Source: Micromonospora thermarum (GTDB lineage: Bacteria; Actinomycetota; Actinomycetes; Mycobacteriales; Micromonosporaceae). From it: a stretch of DNA of 64,000 bases. Shown here in pieces: positions 43,591-51,631 of this stretch. The stretch covers positions 62,001 through 126,000 of the forward strand of contig NZ_JAATEO010000012.1 of the NCBI RefSeq assembly GCF_012034245.1, in the 5' to 3' direction. How positions within the stretch are numbered: the first letter of the stretch is position 1; each line of letters opens with the position of its first letter. A program made the translations under genes and the position numbers. The notes under the pieces were generated by a model that did not search any database, was not told the DNA's origin, and saw only the letters and a program-made list of their open reading frames with translations.

Positions 43591-46500
43591 ATGCTGTCCG
43601 TCGTGACCACCCCGCACGATCTTGACGAACGGCTCCGCGAGGCGCTGGGAGCCCTGACCGCCGACGACGAGCGGAGGCGGGATCCCGCCCGGCCCGTCAC
43701 CGACGACGCGCCGCTGACCGGGGCGCAGGCGCTGGACCTCTTCGACGCCCAGGTCGTCAGCCGCCAGCTCGACCTCGCCGGTCGCTGGCTGCGCAGCTTC
43801 GGGGAAGGGTTCTACACGATCGGCTCCGCCGGCCACGAGGGCAACGCCGCCCTCGCCGCCGCCCTGCGGCCCACCGACCCGGCCCTGCTGCACTACCGCT
43901 CCGGCGCCTTCTACTGCGTCCGCGCCGCCCAGGCCGCCGGCGCCGAGGACGTACCGCACGGAATGGTCGCCGGGGAGGACGACCGCGTGGCACCGCCCGG
44001 CGACGCCGCGAGCGTCCCGCTGCCGCGCCGCGCGGACGACGCTGCTCCGGCCGACCGCGTCGAGGCCGCCGCCGCGTCCGGGCCGGACGCGCACGCCACC
44101 GGCGTCCGTACCGTCGTCCGGCAGCCGGCGCACCCGGCGGTCGAGCTGGCCACGTCGCCCTCCGCAGCCGGCCCGAATGCCGCCACCGCCGCCGGCGTCG
44201 ACCTGACCGCCCTGGAGCCCACCCCTGCCGGCTCCAACCCGGCCGCGCCCGACCTCGCCGAGCCCAACCCGGCCGCGCCCGACCTCGCCGAGCCCAGCCC
44301 GGCCGCGCCCGACCTCGCCGAGCCCAGCCCGGCCGGGTCCGACCTCGCCGGGGCCAGTCCTGCCGGGTCCGACCCCGCCCGGGCTGGCTCTGCCGAAGTC
44401 AGCCCGGCCGGGTCCGACCTCGCCGAGCCCAGCACTGCCGACCTCGCGAGGCCTGACCCTGCCGGGCCCGACCTCGCCGCGTCCGACCTCGTCCCGAACG
44501 CCCGGTCCGCCGATGGCCCGGGTGCCGCCGGCACTGCCGCCCTTCCGGGCGACGGTGGTCCGGAGCGGTTCGCCGCGACCGCCCGGGAGGCGGATGGCAC
44601 CGAGCGCACCGCCGGACCCGCCGGGCCCGTGGCGGACCGGCCCCTCGCGCCGGGGTACGCGGACGCGGCCCGCGACGTGCTGCGCGGCATGGTTGCCTCG
44701 GCCCGGGAACCGATCGCCGGCGGCCGGCACAAGGTGTTCGGCCGGTCCGACCTCGCCGTCGTGCCGACCACCTCCACGATCGCCTCACACCTGCCGCGGG
44801 CGGTCGGCATGGGGCTCGCGGTGGAGCGGCTGCGCCGGCTCGACGGGACGGGCCGGCGGACCGGGGTCCGGGTCGGCAGCGGCGGGGGAGCATCCCCGGC
44901 GTCGTGGCCGCCGGACGCGATCGTGGTCTGCTCGTTCGGCGACGCGTCGGTCAACCACGCCAGCGCCACCGCCGCCCTCAACACCGCCGGCTGGTACGAC
45001 CACACGGGCCTGCGCATCCCGGTCCTGTTCGTCTGCGAGGACAACGGGCTGGGGATCAGCGTCCGGTCGCCCCGCGGCTGGGTGGAGGCGACCCTGCGGT
45101 CGAAGCCGGGGATCCGCTACTTCGCCGCCGACGGGAGCGACCTGCTCGGGGCGTACGCGGTGGCGGCCGAGGCGGCGGCGTGGGTCCGCCGGCACCGGCG
45201 TCCGGCCGTCCTGCACCTGTCCACCGTCCGCCTGATGGGGCACGCCGGGGCGGACGTCGAGACCGCGTACCGCAGCGCCGCGGAGATCGGGGCCGACCTC
45301 GACCGGGACCCGCTGCTGGCCACCGCGCGGCTGCTGGTCGGGGCCGGCGTCGCCACCGGCGCTGACCTGCTGGCCCGGTACGACGAGATCGGCTGGCGGG
45401 TGCGCCGGATCGCCGAGGAGGTGCTCGACGAGCCGAAACTGGCCGATCCCGCCGAGGTGGTGGCCCCGCTCGCGCCCCGGCGACCGGTCCGGGTCGCGCG
45501 GGCGGTGGCCGACGCGGCCGCACGGGCGGCCGGTCCGGGGGCGGCCGCGCGGGCCGAGGCCTTCGGCGGGAAGCTCCCCGAGCTGGCCGGCCCGCTGACG
45601 CTCGCGCAGAGCATCAACGCCGCGCTGGCCGACGGGCTGCTGGACCACCCGCAGATGGCCGTCTTCGGCGAGGACGTCGGCGCCAAGGGCGGCGTGTACG
45701 GGGTGACGAAGGGGTTGCGGGAGCGCTTCGGCGCCGCCCGCGTGTTCGACACCCTGCTCGACGAGACGTCGATCCTCGGGCTCGGCCTGGGCGCCGGGCT
45801 GGCCGGGATGCTGCCGGTGCCCGAGATCCAGTACCTCGCGTACCTGCACAACGCCGAGGACCAGTTGCGCGGCGAGGCGGCGACCATGCAGTTCTTCTCG
45901 CGGGGGGCGTTCCGCAACCCGATGGTGGTCCGGGTCGCCGGGCTGGCGTACCAGGAGGGGTTCGGCGGGCACTTCCACAACGACAACTCGGTGGCCGTAC
46001 TCCGGGACATCCCCGGCCTGGTGGTCGCGGTGCCGGCACGGCCGGATGACGCCGCGCCCATGCTCCGGACCTGCCTGGCCAGCGCGGCGGTCGACGGGAG
46101 CGTCTGCGTGTTCCTGGAGCCGATCGCCCTCTACCACACCCGTGACCTGCACAGCGGGGGCGACGGGGAGTGGCTCGCCGAGTACGCGGAACCGGGCGCC
46201 TGGTCGAGCGCCCACGTGCCGGTCGGCCGGGCGCGGGTCTACGGCGTGGGCTCCGCCGAGGACATCACGATCATCACCTTCGGTAACGGCGTACGGCTGT
46301 CGCTGCGTGCCGCCGCGGCGCTCGCCGACGAGGGGGTGGGCACCCGGGTGGTGGACCTGCGCTGGCTGGCGCCGCTGCCGGTCGCCGACCTCATCCGGGA
46401 GGCCACGGCGACCGGCCGGGTGCTGGTCGTGGACGAGACGCGGCGCTCGGGCGGGGTCGGCGAAGGGGTGATCGCGGCCCTGGTCGATGCCGGATATGTC

Positions 46501-46620
46501 GGAGCGGCGCGAAGAGTAGCGGCAGTTGACTCGTTTGTACCATTAGGTCCGGCTGCCCGTCAGGTTCTGGTCTCCGAGGATGCCATTACCCAGGGTGCCC
46601 GCACGCTCCTGGCACGGTAA
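43591..46620 (+). CDS. Fused alpha/beta 2-oxoacid dehydrogenase E1 with a large repeat insertion
   Basis: 1009 residues. The alpha half has GRWLRSFGEGFYTIGSAGHE and LLHYRSGAFYCVRAAQ, then after the insertion GGRHKVFGRSDLAVVPTTST and the ThDP motif CSFGDASVN...EDNGLGIS. The beta half starts about 665 (LTLAQSINAALADG) with VFGEDVGAKGGVYGVTKGLR and EGFGGHFHNDNSVAVLRDIP. It should decarboxylate branched-chain or related 2-oxoacids. Residues about 118-352 are not part of the family: Ala/Pro/Asp-rich, with a ten-residue repeat (PAAPDLAEPS) encoded by 30-bp DNA repeats. Family members are near 770 residues. Start 43591 (ATG) or 43603 (GTG); neither has a ribosome site. No E2 gene adjoins it. Confidence 0.85.
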   Translation: MLSVVTTPHDLDERLREALGALTADDERRRDPARPVTDDAPLTGAQALDLFDAQVVSRQLDLAGRWLRSFGEGFYTIGSAGHEGNAALAAALRPTDPALLHYRSGAFYCVRAAQAAGAEDVPHGMVAGEDDRVAPPGDAASVPLPRRADDAAPADRVEAAAASGPDAHATGVRTVVRQPAHPAVELATSPSAAGPNAATAAGVDLTALEPTPAGSNPAAPDLAEPNPAAPDLAEPSPAAPDLAEPSPAGSDLAGASPAGSDPARAGSAEVSPAGSDLAEPSTADLARPDPAGPDLAASDLVPNARSADGPGAAGTAALPGDGGPERFAATAREADGTERTAGPAGPVADRPLAPGYADAARDVLRGMVASAREPIAGGRHKVFGRSDLAVVPTTSTIASHLPRAVGMGLAVERLRRLDGTGRRTGVRVGSGGGASPASWPPDAIVVCSFGDASVNHASATAALNTAGWYDHTGLRIPVLFVCEDNGLGISVRSPRGWVEATLRSKPGIRYFAADGSDLLGAYAVAAEAAAWVRRHRRPAVLHLSTVRLMGHAGADVETAYRSAAEIGADLDRDPLLATARLLVGAGVATGADLLARYDEIGWRVRRIAEEVLDEPKLADPAEVVAPLAPRRPVRVARAVADAAARAAGPGAAARAEAFGGKLPELAGPLTLAQSINAALADGLLDHPQMAVFGEDVGAKGGVYGVTKGLRERFGAARVFDTLLDETSILGLGLGAGLAGMLPVPEIQYLAYLHNAEDQLRGEAATMQFFSRGAFRNPMVVRVAGLAYQEGFGGHFHNDNSVAVLRDIPGLVVAVPARPDDAAPMLRTCLASAAVDGSVCVFLEPIALYHTRDLHSGGDGEWLAEYAEPGAWSSAHVPVGRARVYGVGSAEDITIITFGNGVRLSLRAAAALADEGVGTRVVDLRWLAPLPVADLIREATATGRVLVVDETRRSGGVGEGVIAALVDAGYVGAARRVAAVDSFVPLGPAARQVLVSEDAITQGARTLLAR
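44241..44390 (+). repeat. 30-bp tandem repeat inside the E1 gene
   Basis: Three near-identical copies (44241-44270, 44271-44300, 44301-44330) of a unit beginning GGCCGCGCCCGACCTCGCCG, followed by two degraded copies to 44390 and further scattered fragments to about 44490. The unit length is a multiple of three, so copy number can change without breaking the frame. Confidence 0.9.
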
Positions 46621-46731
46621 ATTCCGTTCCACCCGGTGCGCCACTTGCGCGGCGAGCCGCAACTGTGTGGACTTGGCCCGACGGTGTCGTACGACGCCGC
46701 GAGCAGGGATGAGATGAGGAGGCACGCGACA

Positions 46732-47169
46732 GTGAGCGCGACCGCTGGTCAGGCCGCCGACGGGGTACGCAGCCTGGCGGACCGGTTCGGGATCGAGCCG
46801 GGGATGGTCGTCATGGAGATGGGGTACGACGACGACGTCGACCAGGATCTCCGGGACGCCCTGACCGACCGAGTTGGGGAGCTGGTCGACGAGGACACCG
46901 ACGAGGTGGTCGACGCGGTGCTGGTGTGGTACCGGGACGGCGACGGTGACCTCTTCGAGCTGCTCGTCGACGCCCTCGGCCCGCTGGCGGACAACGGCGT
47001 CGTGTGGCTGCTCACGCCCAAGGCCGGGCGCGATGGGCACGTCGAGCCGAGCGAGATCGCCGAGTCCGCGCCCACCGCCGGCCTCCAGCAGACCTCCACG
47101 ATCAACGCCGGCCGGGACTGGAGCGGCGCCCGGCTGGTGCTCCGGCGCGGGTCGAAGGCGAAGAAGTAA
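46732..47169 (+). CDS. DUF3052 family protein
   Basis: 145 residues. Family pattern SLADRFGIEPGMVVMEMGYD, an acidic middle (DDDVDQDLRDALTDRVGELV), WLLTPKAGRDGHVEPSEIAE and a basic C-terminus (GSKAKK). Function unknown; found throughout actinobacteria beside aceE and the peroxiredoxin gene. Here aceE is about 7 kb away, but the peroxiredoxin is next. GTG at 46732 has GAGGAGG upstream. Confidence 0.88.
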   Translation: MSATAGQAADGVRSLADRFGIEPGMVVMEMGYDDDVDQDLRDALTDRVGELVDEDTDEVVDAVLVWYRDGDGDLFELLVDALGPLADNGVVWLLTPKAGRDGHVEPSEIAESAPTAGLQQTSTINAGRDWSGARLVLRRGSKAKK

Positions 47170-47180
47170 CTGCGCAATTT

Positions 47181-47209
47181 CACACACGGTGGGGTCACCA
47201 CCGTGTGTG
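47181..47209. promoter_or_regulatory. 12-bp inverted repeat between DUF3052 and the peroxiredoxin
   Basis: CACACACGGTGG / CCACCGTGTGTG with a 5-nt centre, perfect. It lies 11 bp after the DUF3052 stop and 43 bp before the peroxiredoxin start; either a terminator/attenuator or an operator for the latter. Confidence 0.5.
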
Positions 47210-47251
47210 GGACGCTGTCGTCACCTTCGACTCGACGCAAGGAGCTCTCTC

Positions 47252-47719
47252 ATGCCGATCGAGGTTGGCGCCGAGGCGCCGGACTTCGTGCTCAAGGACC
47301 AGAACAACCAGGAGGTCCGGCTCTCCGACTTCCGCGGCAAGCGCATCGTGCTGCTGGTCTTCTACCCGCTCGCCTTCACCGGCGTCTGCCAGGGTGAGCT
47401 GTGCGAGGTGCGGGACAACCTGAACGAGTACCTCAACGACGACGTCCAGGTGCTGACCGTCAGCGTCGACTCGGTGTTCGCGCACAAGGTGTGGGCCAAT
47501 CAGGAGGGCTACCAGTTCCCGCTCCTGTCGGACTTCTGGCCGCACGGCGCGGTCGCCCAGGCGTACGGCGTCTTCAACGACGTCGCCGGCTTCGCCAACC
47601 GGGGCACCTTCGTCATCGACAAGGCGGGCGTGGTCCGCTTCGCCGAGATGAACATGCCGGGGGAGGCCCGCGACCAGCAGGGCTGGCGCAAGGCGCTCGC
47701 CGAGACGGCCTCCGCCTGA
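47252..47719 (+). CDS. ahpE: AhpE-type peroxiredoxin
   Basis: 155 residues. Reduces peroxides through the peroxidatic cysteine in YPLAFTGVCQGELCEVRDNL. A second cysteine five residues on (C-x4-C) is in the position of the resolving cysteine of PrxQ/BCP enzymes, while the mycobacterial 1-Cys AhpE lacks one there (recollection). The C-terminal half (GTFVIDKAGVVRFAEMNMPG) is AhpE-like. ATG at 47252 follows GCAAGGAGCTCTCTC. Confidence 0.9.
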   Translation: MPIEVGAEAPDFVLKDQNNQEVRLSDFRGKRIVLLVFYPLAFTGVCQGELCEVRDNLNEYLNDDVQVLTVSVDSVFAHKVWANQEGYQFPLLSDFWPHGAVAQAYGVFNDVAGFANRGTFVIDKAGVVRFAEMNMPGEARDQQGWRKALAETASA

Positions 47720-47807
47720 TCCGGGACGACCCGGCACGCGGCCGTGCGACGTGGCCCACGGTCGGCAGGGTAAGCTTGCCAACCTCCGGCCCGCCGTACG
47801 GGCGCCG

Positions 47808-47882
47808 GGGCGCGTAGCTCAGCGGGAGAGCACTCGCCTTACAAGCGAGGGGTCGCAGGTTCGAAACCTGCCGCGCCCACCA
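47808..47882 (+). tRNA. tRNA-Val (anticodon UAC)
   Basis: Acceptor arms GGGCGCG and CGCGCCC, D arm GCTCAGCGGGAGAGC, anticodon stem CTCGC/GCGAG around CTTACAA (anticodon TAC, valine GUA), and T arm GCAGGTTCGAAACCTGC. CCA is encoded. The antisense strand gives the familiar GFEPATPRL peptide, which is not a gene. Confidence 0.97.
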
Positions 47883-48039
47883 CCACCTGAACCGGCGAAA
47901 TCCGCTCGCACAGGACGGGCGGAGCGCCTGGCATTAGTCCGACGTCAGTTGCTCGGCGGATCGCCGCCCAGTCGCACCGGCACGCTGGGCACTGGCCGAA
48001 CATCGACGATGAACCGCACGCGATAAATCCGGTGACCTC

Positions 48040-48804
48040 GTGGTCATCCCCGCGACGATGGCCGACGTGGAGAACGTCGAGGTCGTCGTCGCCCATCACG
48101 AGCGCGCGACCCTGCGCGTCGGCGACGTGTTCCTGAAGATCGACGCTGATCAGACGCGCACCGACGTCGCGGTCGAGGCGATGGCCATGGCGCCGATCCC
48201 GACTCCGGAGGTCCTGTGGCGGAAGCCGCCCGTGCTCGCGCTGGCCGCCCTCCCGGGGACGGCACTCGGCCGCCTCGGCGAGCCGTCGACCGCGTCGCCG
48301 GCGGCGTGGGCCGCGGCGGGTGCCGCCGCACGGACGCTGCACGACGCGCCGCTGCCGCCATGGCCTGGTCGGAGCCTCGACGAGTTGACATCGACGCTCG
48401 ACGGCGAATGCGAGTGGCTCGTCACGAACGGCGTTCTTCCCACCGACCTGGTCGAACGCAACCGACGGGTTGCCGAGGCCGCGCTCCGACCGTGGACACC
48501 GGTGTTCACGCACGGCGACATGCAGATCACCCACGTGTTCGTCGACGGTGATGAGATCACCGGCGTGATCGACTGGTCCGAGGCGGGCCGGGGCGATGCC
48601 CTGTTCGACCTCGCCACCTTGACGCTCGGACACGAGGAGCACCTTGGCGACGTCGTCGCCGGCTACGGCACCGACGTCGACCTCGACGTGATCCGCGCGT
48701 GGTGGTCGTTGCGGAGCCTGCTGGCGGTCCGCTGGCTGGTCGAGCACGGCTTCGACCCGTCTAGGCCGGGCTGCGAGGTCGACGTGCTGAGATCCCGGCT
48801 GTGA
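48040..48804 (+). CDS. Aminoglycoside phosphotransferase-like kinase
   Basis: 254 residues of the APH/choline kinase fold. The N-lobe includes ERATLRVGDVFLKIDADQTR with the ATP lysine. The catalytic loop reads FTHGDMQITHVFVDGDEI and the metal-binding Asp is in GVIDWSEAGRGDALFDLATL. The usual Asn of HGDxxxxN is His here. The substrate is unknown; many such kinases in actinobacteria have nothing to do with antibiotics. GTG at 48040; an ATG at 48058 is equally possible, as neither has a clear ribosome site. Confidence 0.83.
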   Translation: MVIPATMADVENVEVVVAHHERATLRVGDVFLKIDADQTRTDVAVEAMAMAPIPTPEVLWRKPPVLALAALPGTALGRLGEPSTASPAAWAAAGAAARTLHDAPLPPWPGRSLDELTSTLDGECEWLVTNGVLPTDLVERNRRVAEAALRPWTPVFTHGDMQITHVFVDGDEITGVIDWSEAGRGDALFDLATLTLGHEEHLGDVVAGYGTDVDLDVIRAWWSLRSLLAVRWLVEHGFDPSRPGCEVDVLRSRL

Positions 48805-48855
48805 GGTCGTACGGGCCCGACGGCAGCTCGCGTTCCGACCGCGGAAGCGCGTCGG

Positions 48856-50097
48856 TCAGCCGGCGAGCTGGTCGCGGCGGCGGGTGAGGTAGGCCCGCTC
48901 CGCGGGGTTGCCGGCGAGGCTGATGGCCCGGTCGTACGCCGCCCGCGACTCGCCGCCGCGCCCGAGTCGCCGCAGCAGGTCGGCGCGCGCGGCGTGGAAG
49001 GCGTGGTAGGCGTCAAGGACCTCGGCGAGCCGGTCGATCTCGGCGAGCCCGACCCCGGGGCCGTCGACCTCGGCGACCGCGACCGCCCGGTTGAGCCGCA
49101 CGATCGGCGAGGGGTCGAGCTGCATCAGGTGGTCGTAGAGGGCGACGATCGTGGACCAGTCGGTGTCCCGGGCGGATGGCGCATTCGTGTGGACCGCGTT
49201 GATCGCGGCCTGCAGCTGGTAGCGCCCGGGTGGGTCGCCGCCGGCCGCCACCGCCTCGAGCCGCTCGCGGACCAGGGCGTTGCCCTCGGCGATGAGGGTG
49301 CGGTCCCACGCGCCGCGGTCCTGCTCGGCGAGGGTCACCAGCTCCCCGGTGCGGGACACGCGCGCCGGCCGCCGGGCGTCGGTGAGGAGCATCAGGGCAA
49401 GCAGGCCGGCCACCTCGCCGCCGTCCGGGAGGAGAGTTCGGAGCAGGCGGCCGAGGCGGATCGCCTCGTCGGTGAGGTCGACGCGCACCGGTTCGTCCCC
49501 CTCGCTGGCGAGATAGCCCTCGTTGAAGACGAGGTAGACGACCGCGAGCACGCCGGCGAGCCGCTCGCGGATGTCGTCGGCCGAGGGCACCCGGTAGGGA
49601 ATGTGTGCCGCCTTGATCTTTGCCTTGGCGCGGGTGATCCGTCGCGCCATCGTGGTCTCCTGCACCAGAAAGGCTCGGGCGATCTCGGGGACGGTGAGGC
49701 CGCCGAGCAGGCGCAGGGTGAGCGCCACCCGGGCCTCCATCGCGAGCGCGGGGTGGCAGCAGGTGAAGACCAGTCTGAGCCGGTCGTCCTCGACCGGGCC
49801 GGTCGGCTCAGGAGGGCTGTCGTACACGATCCGGGCCGCCTGGTGCTTCGCCTCGCGCTGCGACTCGCGACGGAGCCGATCGATCGCCTTGCGGGTCGCG
49901 GTGGTGGCGAGCCATCCGCCGGGATTGGGCGGTACGCCCTCGCGCGGCCACCGCTCCGCAGCCGCTGCGAACGCCTCGGCGGTCGCCTCCTCGGCGACGT
50001 CGAGGTCACTGAAACGGCGCGCGAGGCCGGCGACCACCCGCGCCCACTCCTCGTGGTGGACACGGGTGATCGCCTGCTCGACGGTGCAACCAGTCAC
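48856..50097 (-). CDS. ECF42-type (SigJ-like) RNA polymerase sigma factor with C-terminal extension
   Basis: 413 residues. Sigma region 2 is WARVVAGLARRFSDLDVAEE with WPREGVPPNPGGWLATTATR; region 4 is LLGGLTVPEIARAFLVQETT with TMARRITRAKAKIKAA. A C-terminal extension of about 230 residues, helical and TPR-like (DUF6596), is typical of ECF42. ECF42 genes sit with DGPF/YCII proteins, and two lie directly upstream here, joined by GTGA overlaps, so one mRNA encodes all three. No anti-sigma gene is present, as usual for the group; the C-terminal extension is thought to control it. Confidence 0.88.
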   Translation of the reverse strand: MTGCTVEQAITRVHHEEWARVVAGLARRFSDLDVAEEATAEAFAAAAERWPREGVPPNPGGWLATTATRKAIDRLRRESQREAKHQAARIVYDSPPEPTGPVEDDRLRLVFTCCHPALAMEARVALTLRLLGGLTVPEIARAFLVQETTMARRITRAKAKIKAAHIPYRVPSADDIRERLAGVLAVVYLVFNEGYLASEGDEPVRVDLTDEAIRLGRLLRTLLPDGGEVAGLLALMLLTDARRPARVSRTGELVTLAEQDRGAWDRTLIAEGNALVRERLEAVAAGGDPPGRYQLQAAINAVHTNAPSARDTDWSTIVALYDHLMQLDPSPIVRLNRAVAVAEVDGPGVGLAEIDRLAEVLDAYHAFHAARADLLRRLGRGGESRAAYDRAISLAGNPAERAYLTRRRDQLAG

Positions 50098-50489
50098 GAC
50101 GCCAGCAGCGCTCGGACGGATTCCTCGGTTCGGAAGGGACGCACCTCGACCGTGCCGCGGCACGCCTTCGACCCCTCGGCGGCAAGCGCCAGGGCCACGT
50201 CGAGGTCGGCCGCCTCGATGACCCAGAAGCCGCCGAGGTGCTCCTTCGTCTCCAGGTAGGGCCCGTCGGTGAGGGCCGTCTTCTCGCCCTGCCCGTCGAC
50301 GGTGGTGGCGGTCGTCGCGGGCTCCAGGCCGTCGGCGAAGACGAGGTGACCGTCCCTCTGGAGCCTCTCGTTGAAGGCGCGGGTGTCGGCGAACGCCTGC
50401 AACATGGCCTCCTGGGAGGGGTACGCGCCGAACTCGGTGGGCTCGGCCGGTCCGTAGACGGACAGCAGGTACCTGGGCACCGCGCTCAC
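50094..50489 (-). CDS. YCII (DGPF) domain protein 2
   Basis: 131 residues. RYLLSVYGPAEPTEFGAYPS opens the YCII fold; ALTDGPYLETKEHLGGFWVI is the DGPF motif (here DGPY) and CRGTVEVRPF closes it. Part of the ECF42 cassette; role unknown. GTG start overlaps the previous stop, and its own stop overlaps the sigma factor start. Confidence 0.88.
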   Translation of the reverse strand: MSAVPRYLLSVYGPAEPTEFGAYPSQEAMLQAFADTRAFNERLQRDGHLVFADGLEPATTATTVDGQGEKTALTDGPYLETKEHLGGFWVIEAADLDVALALAAEGSKACRGTVEVRPFRTEESVRALLAS

Positions 50490-50866
50490 TTCTCCCCGGA
50501 GCCGTTACGCCGGGCCTCCCCGGGGCCTCGGAACCGGTGCACCTCCTGCGGCCAGTCGAGCACGGTCGCGAGCCTGCCGGCCCAGTACCGCGCCGTCGCG
50601 TCGTCGGGCACGTCCACGACGGCGAAGCCGCCGAGGTGCTCCTTGGTCTCGACGTAGGGGCCGTCGGTGAAGACGGGCTTGCCGTCGACCAGCTCGACAC
50701 TGCACACCGCGGTGGACCGGTCGAGCGCGCCGTTGCTGAAGATCAGGACATCCGCGGCCCGCATCTCCTCGATCACGGCCCGGCTGGCCGCGCCCTTCTC
50801 GCGGATCTCCTCCGCCGTGTGCTCGCGCACCCACTCATCGTTGAACATGATCAGGTACTCCGTCAT
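50486..50866 (-). CDS. YCII (DGPF) domain protein 1
   Basis: 126 residues. Starts MTEYLIMFNDEWVREHTAEE, with VFTDGPYVETKEHLGGFAVV as the DGPF motif and a C-terminal VHRFRGPGEARRNG tail. First gene of the three-gene sigma cassette. ATG at 50866 has GAGAGGAGACGACC upstream. A possible ECF promoter is discussed among the findings. Confidence 0.88.
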   Translation of the reverse strand: MTEYLIMFNDEWVREHTAEEIREKGAASRAVIEEMRAADVLIFSNGALDRSTAVCSVELVDGKPVFTDGPYVETKEHLGGFAVVDVPDDATARYWAGRLATVLDWPQEVHRFRGPGEARRNGSGEK

Positions 50867-51122
50867 GGTCGTCTCCTCTCGGTCCCGGGACGAGGGGCCT
50901 TTCCCGACTCCTCGTGTCCGGCGGCCCGGCCGGCCGCCGCACACTGGTTCCACGAACGGCTGCGCCTTGATACGACACCATCCCGGAAACTCCTTTTCCA
51001 AGCAGCCCCGGCGTACTGACTCAGGAACGGATCGGGTCTCAGGACGTCCGGTGACAGACCAGACTCGGGACGTGGGTGGCACGTCCGACTGCGACCCGTG
51101 CCGCCGATCCTTGGGACAGGGT

Positions 51123-51551
51123 CTAGTCGACGAGCCAGCTGAACAACACCTTGACCGGTGGAGTCAACGAGGAGGCGGCAACGAGGGCCGCGAGAACCGT
51201 GCCAACGATCAGGCTTCGCCGGTGCACGGAGGTCCGCATCCCGGCCGTCAGGAGCCGGGCGACGGCGACGAGCGCTGCCACCGCAGCGACGTACGGCGCC
51301 AAGCCGATCACGACGATCATCGCCAGCGCTGCCGCAGCCCAGAGGCCCGGCCAGAGATTGGCGTTGCCGGTGTACTCGTCGCCCTGACGAGGCAGGTAGA
51401 GGTACCCGGAGAAGGACGCGGCCCGGCCGAGGGCGACGCCGATGGTGCCGACGTAGACGGCGGCCAGGGCGAACTGCGCACGAGCCAAGGTCCGGCCGGA
51501 AGAACCCGGTGCAGGGGTCGGCTCGACATCGGGGGTCGTGACGGAGCGCAT
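51123..51551 (-). CDS. Small integral membrane protein, unknown
   Basis: 142 residues with three or four helices: FALAAVYVGTIGVALGRAAS, LWAAAALAMIVVIGLAPYVA, VAALVAVARLLTAG, and SLIVGTVLAALVAASSL. A short polar loop (LYLPRQGDEYTGNANLWP) follows the first. No family recognised. ATG at 51551; no clear ribosome site, so the start could be further in. Confidence 0.65.
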   Translation of the reverse strand: MRSVTTPDVEPTPAPGSSGRTLARAQFALAAVYVGTIGVALGRAASFSGYLYLPRQGDEYTGNANLWPGLWAAAALAMIVVIGLAPYVAAVAALVAVARLLTAGMRTSVHRRSLIVGTVLAALVAASSLTPPVKVLFSWLVD

Positions 51552-51631
51552 GCTAGACCGGTCAGCCGGGCCGGTGTGCCCGACGACCTCTGCCAGTGCC
51601 GAGCAGCCAGACGGGCAGCGGCGCGCGATCC

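Noticed and set aside
44241..44390. 30-bp repeats considered as a CRISPR array
   Set aside because: Units abut directly with no spacers and are in frame inside an enzyme gene.
47839..48747. Minus-strand open frame ending GFEPATPRL
   Set aside because: This peptide is the well-known antisense translation of a tRNA; it crosses the tRNA-Val, and the opposite strand holds a recognisable phosphotransferase.
48040..48804. Call as an antibiotic-resistance aminoglycoside kinase
   Set aside because: The fold is shared by many housekeeping kinases; nothing in the context or motif supports a drug substrate.
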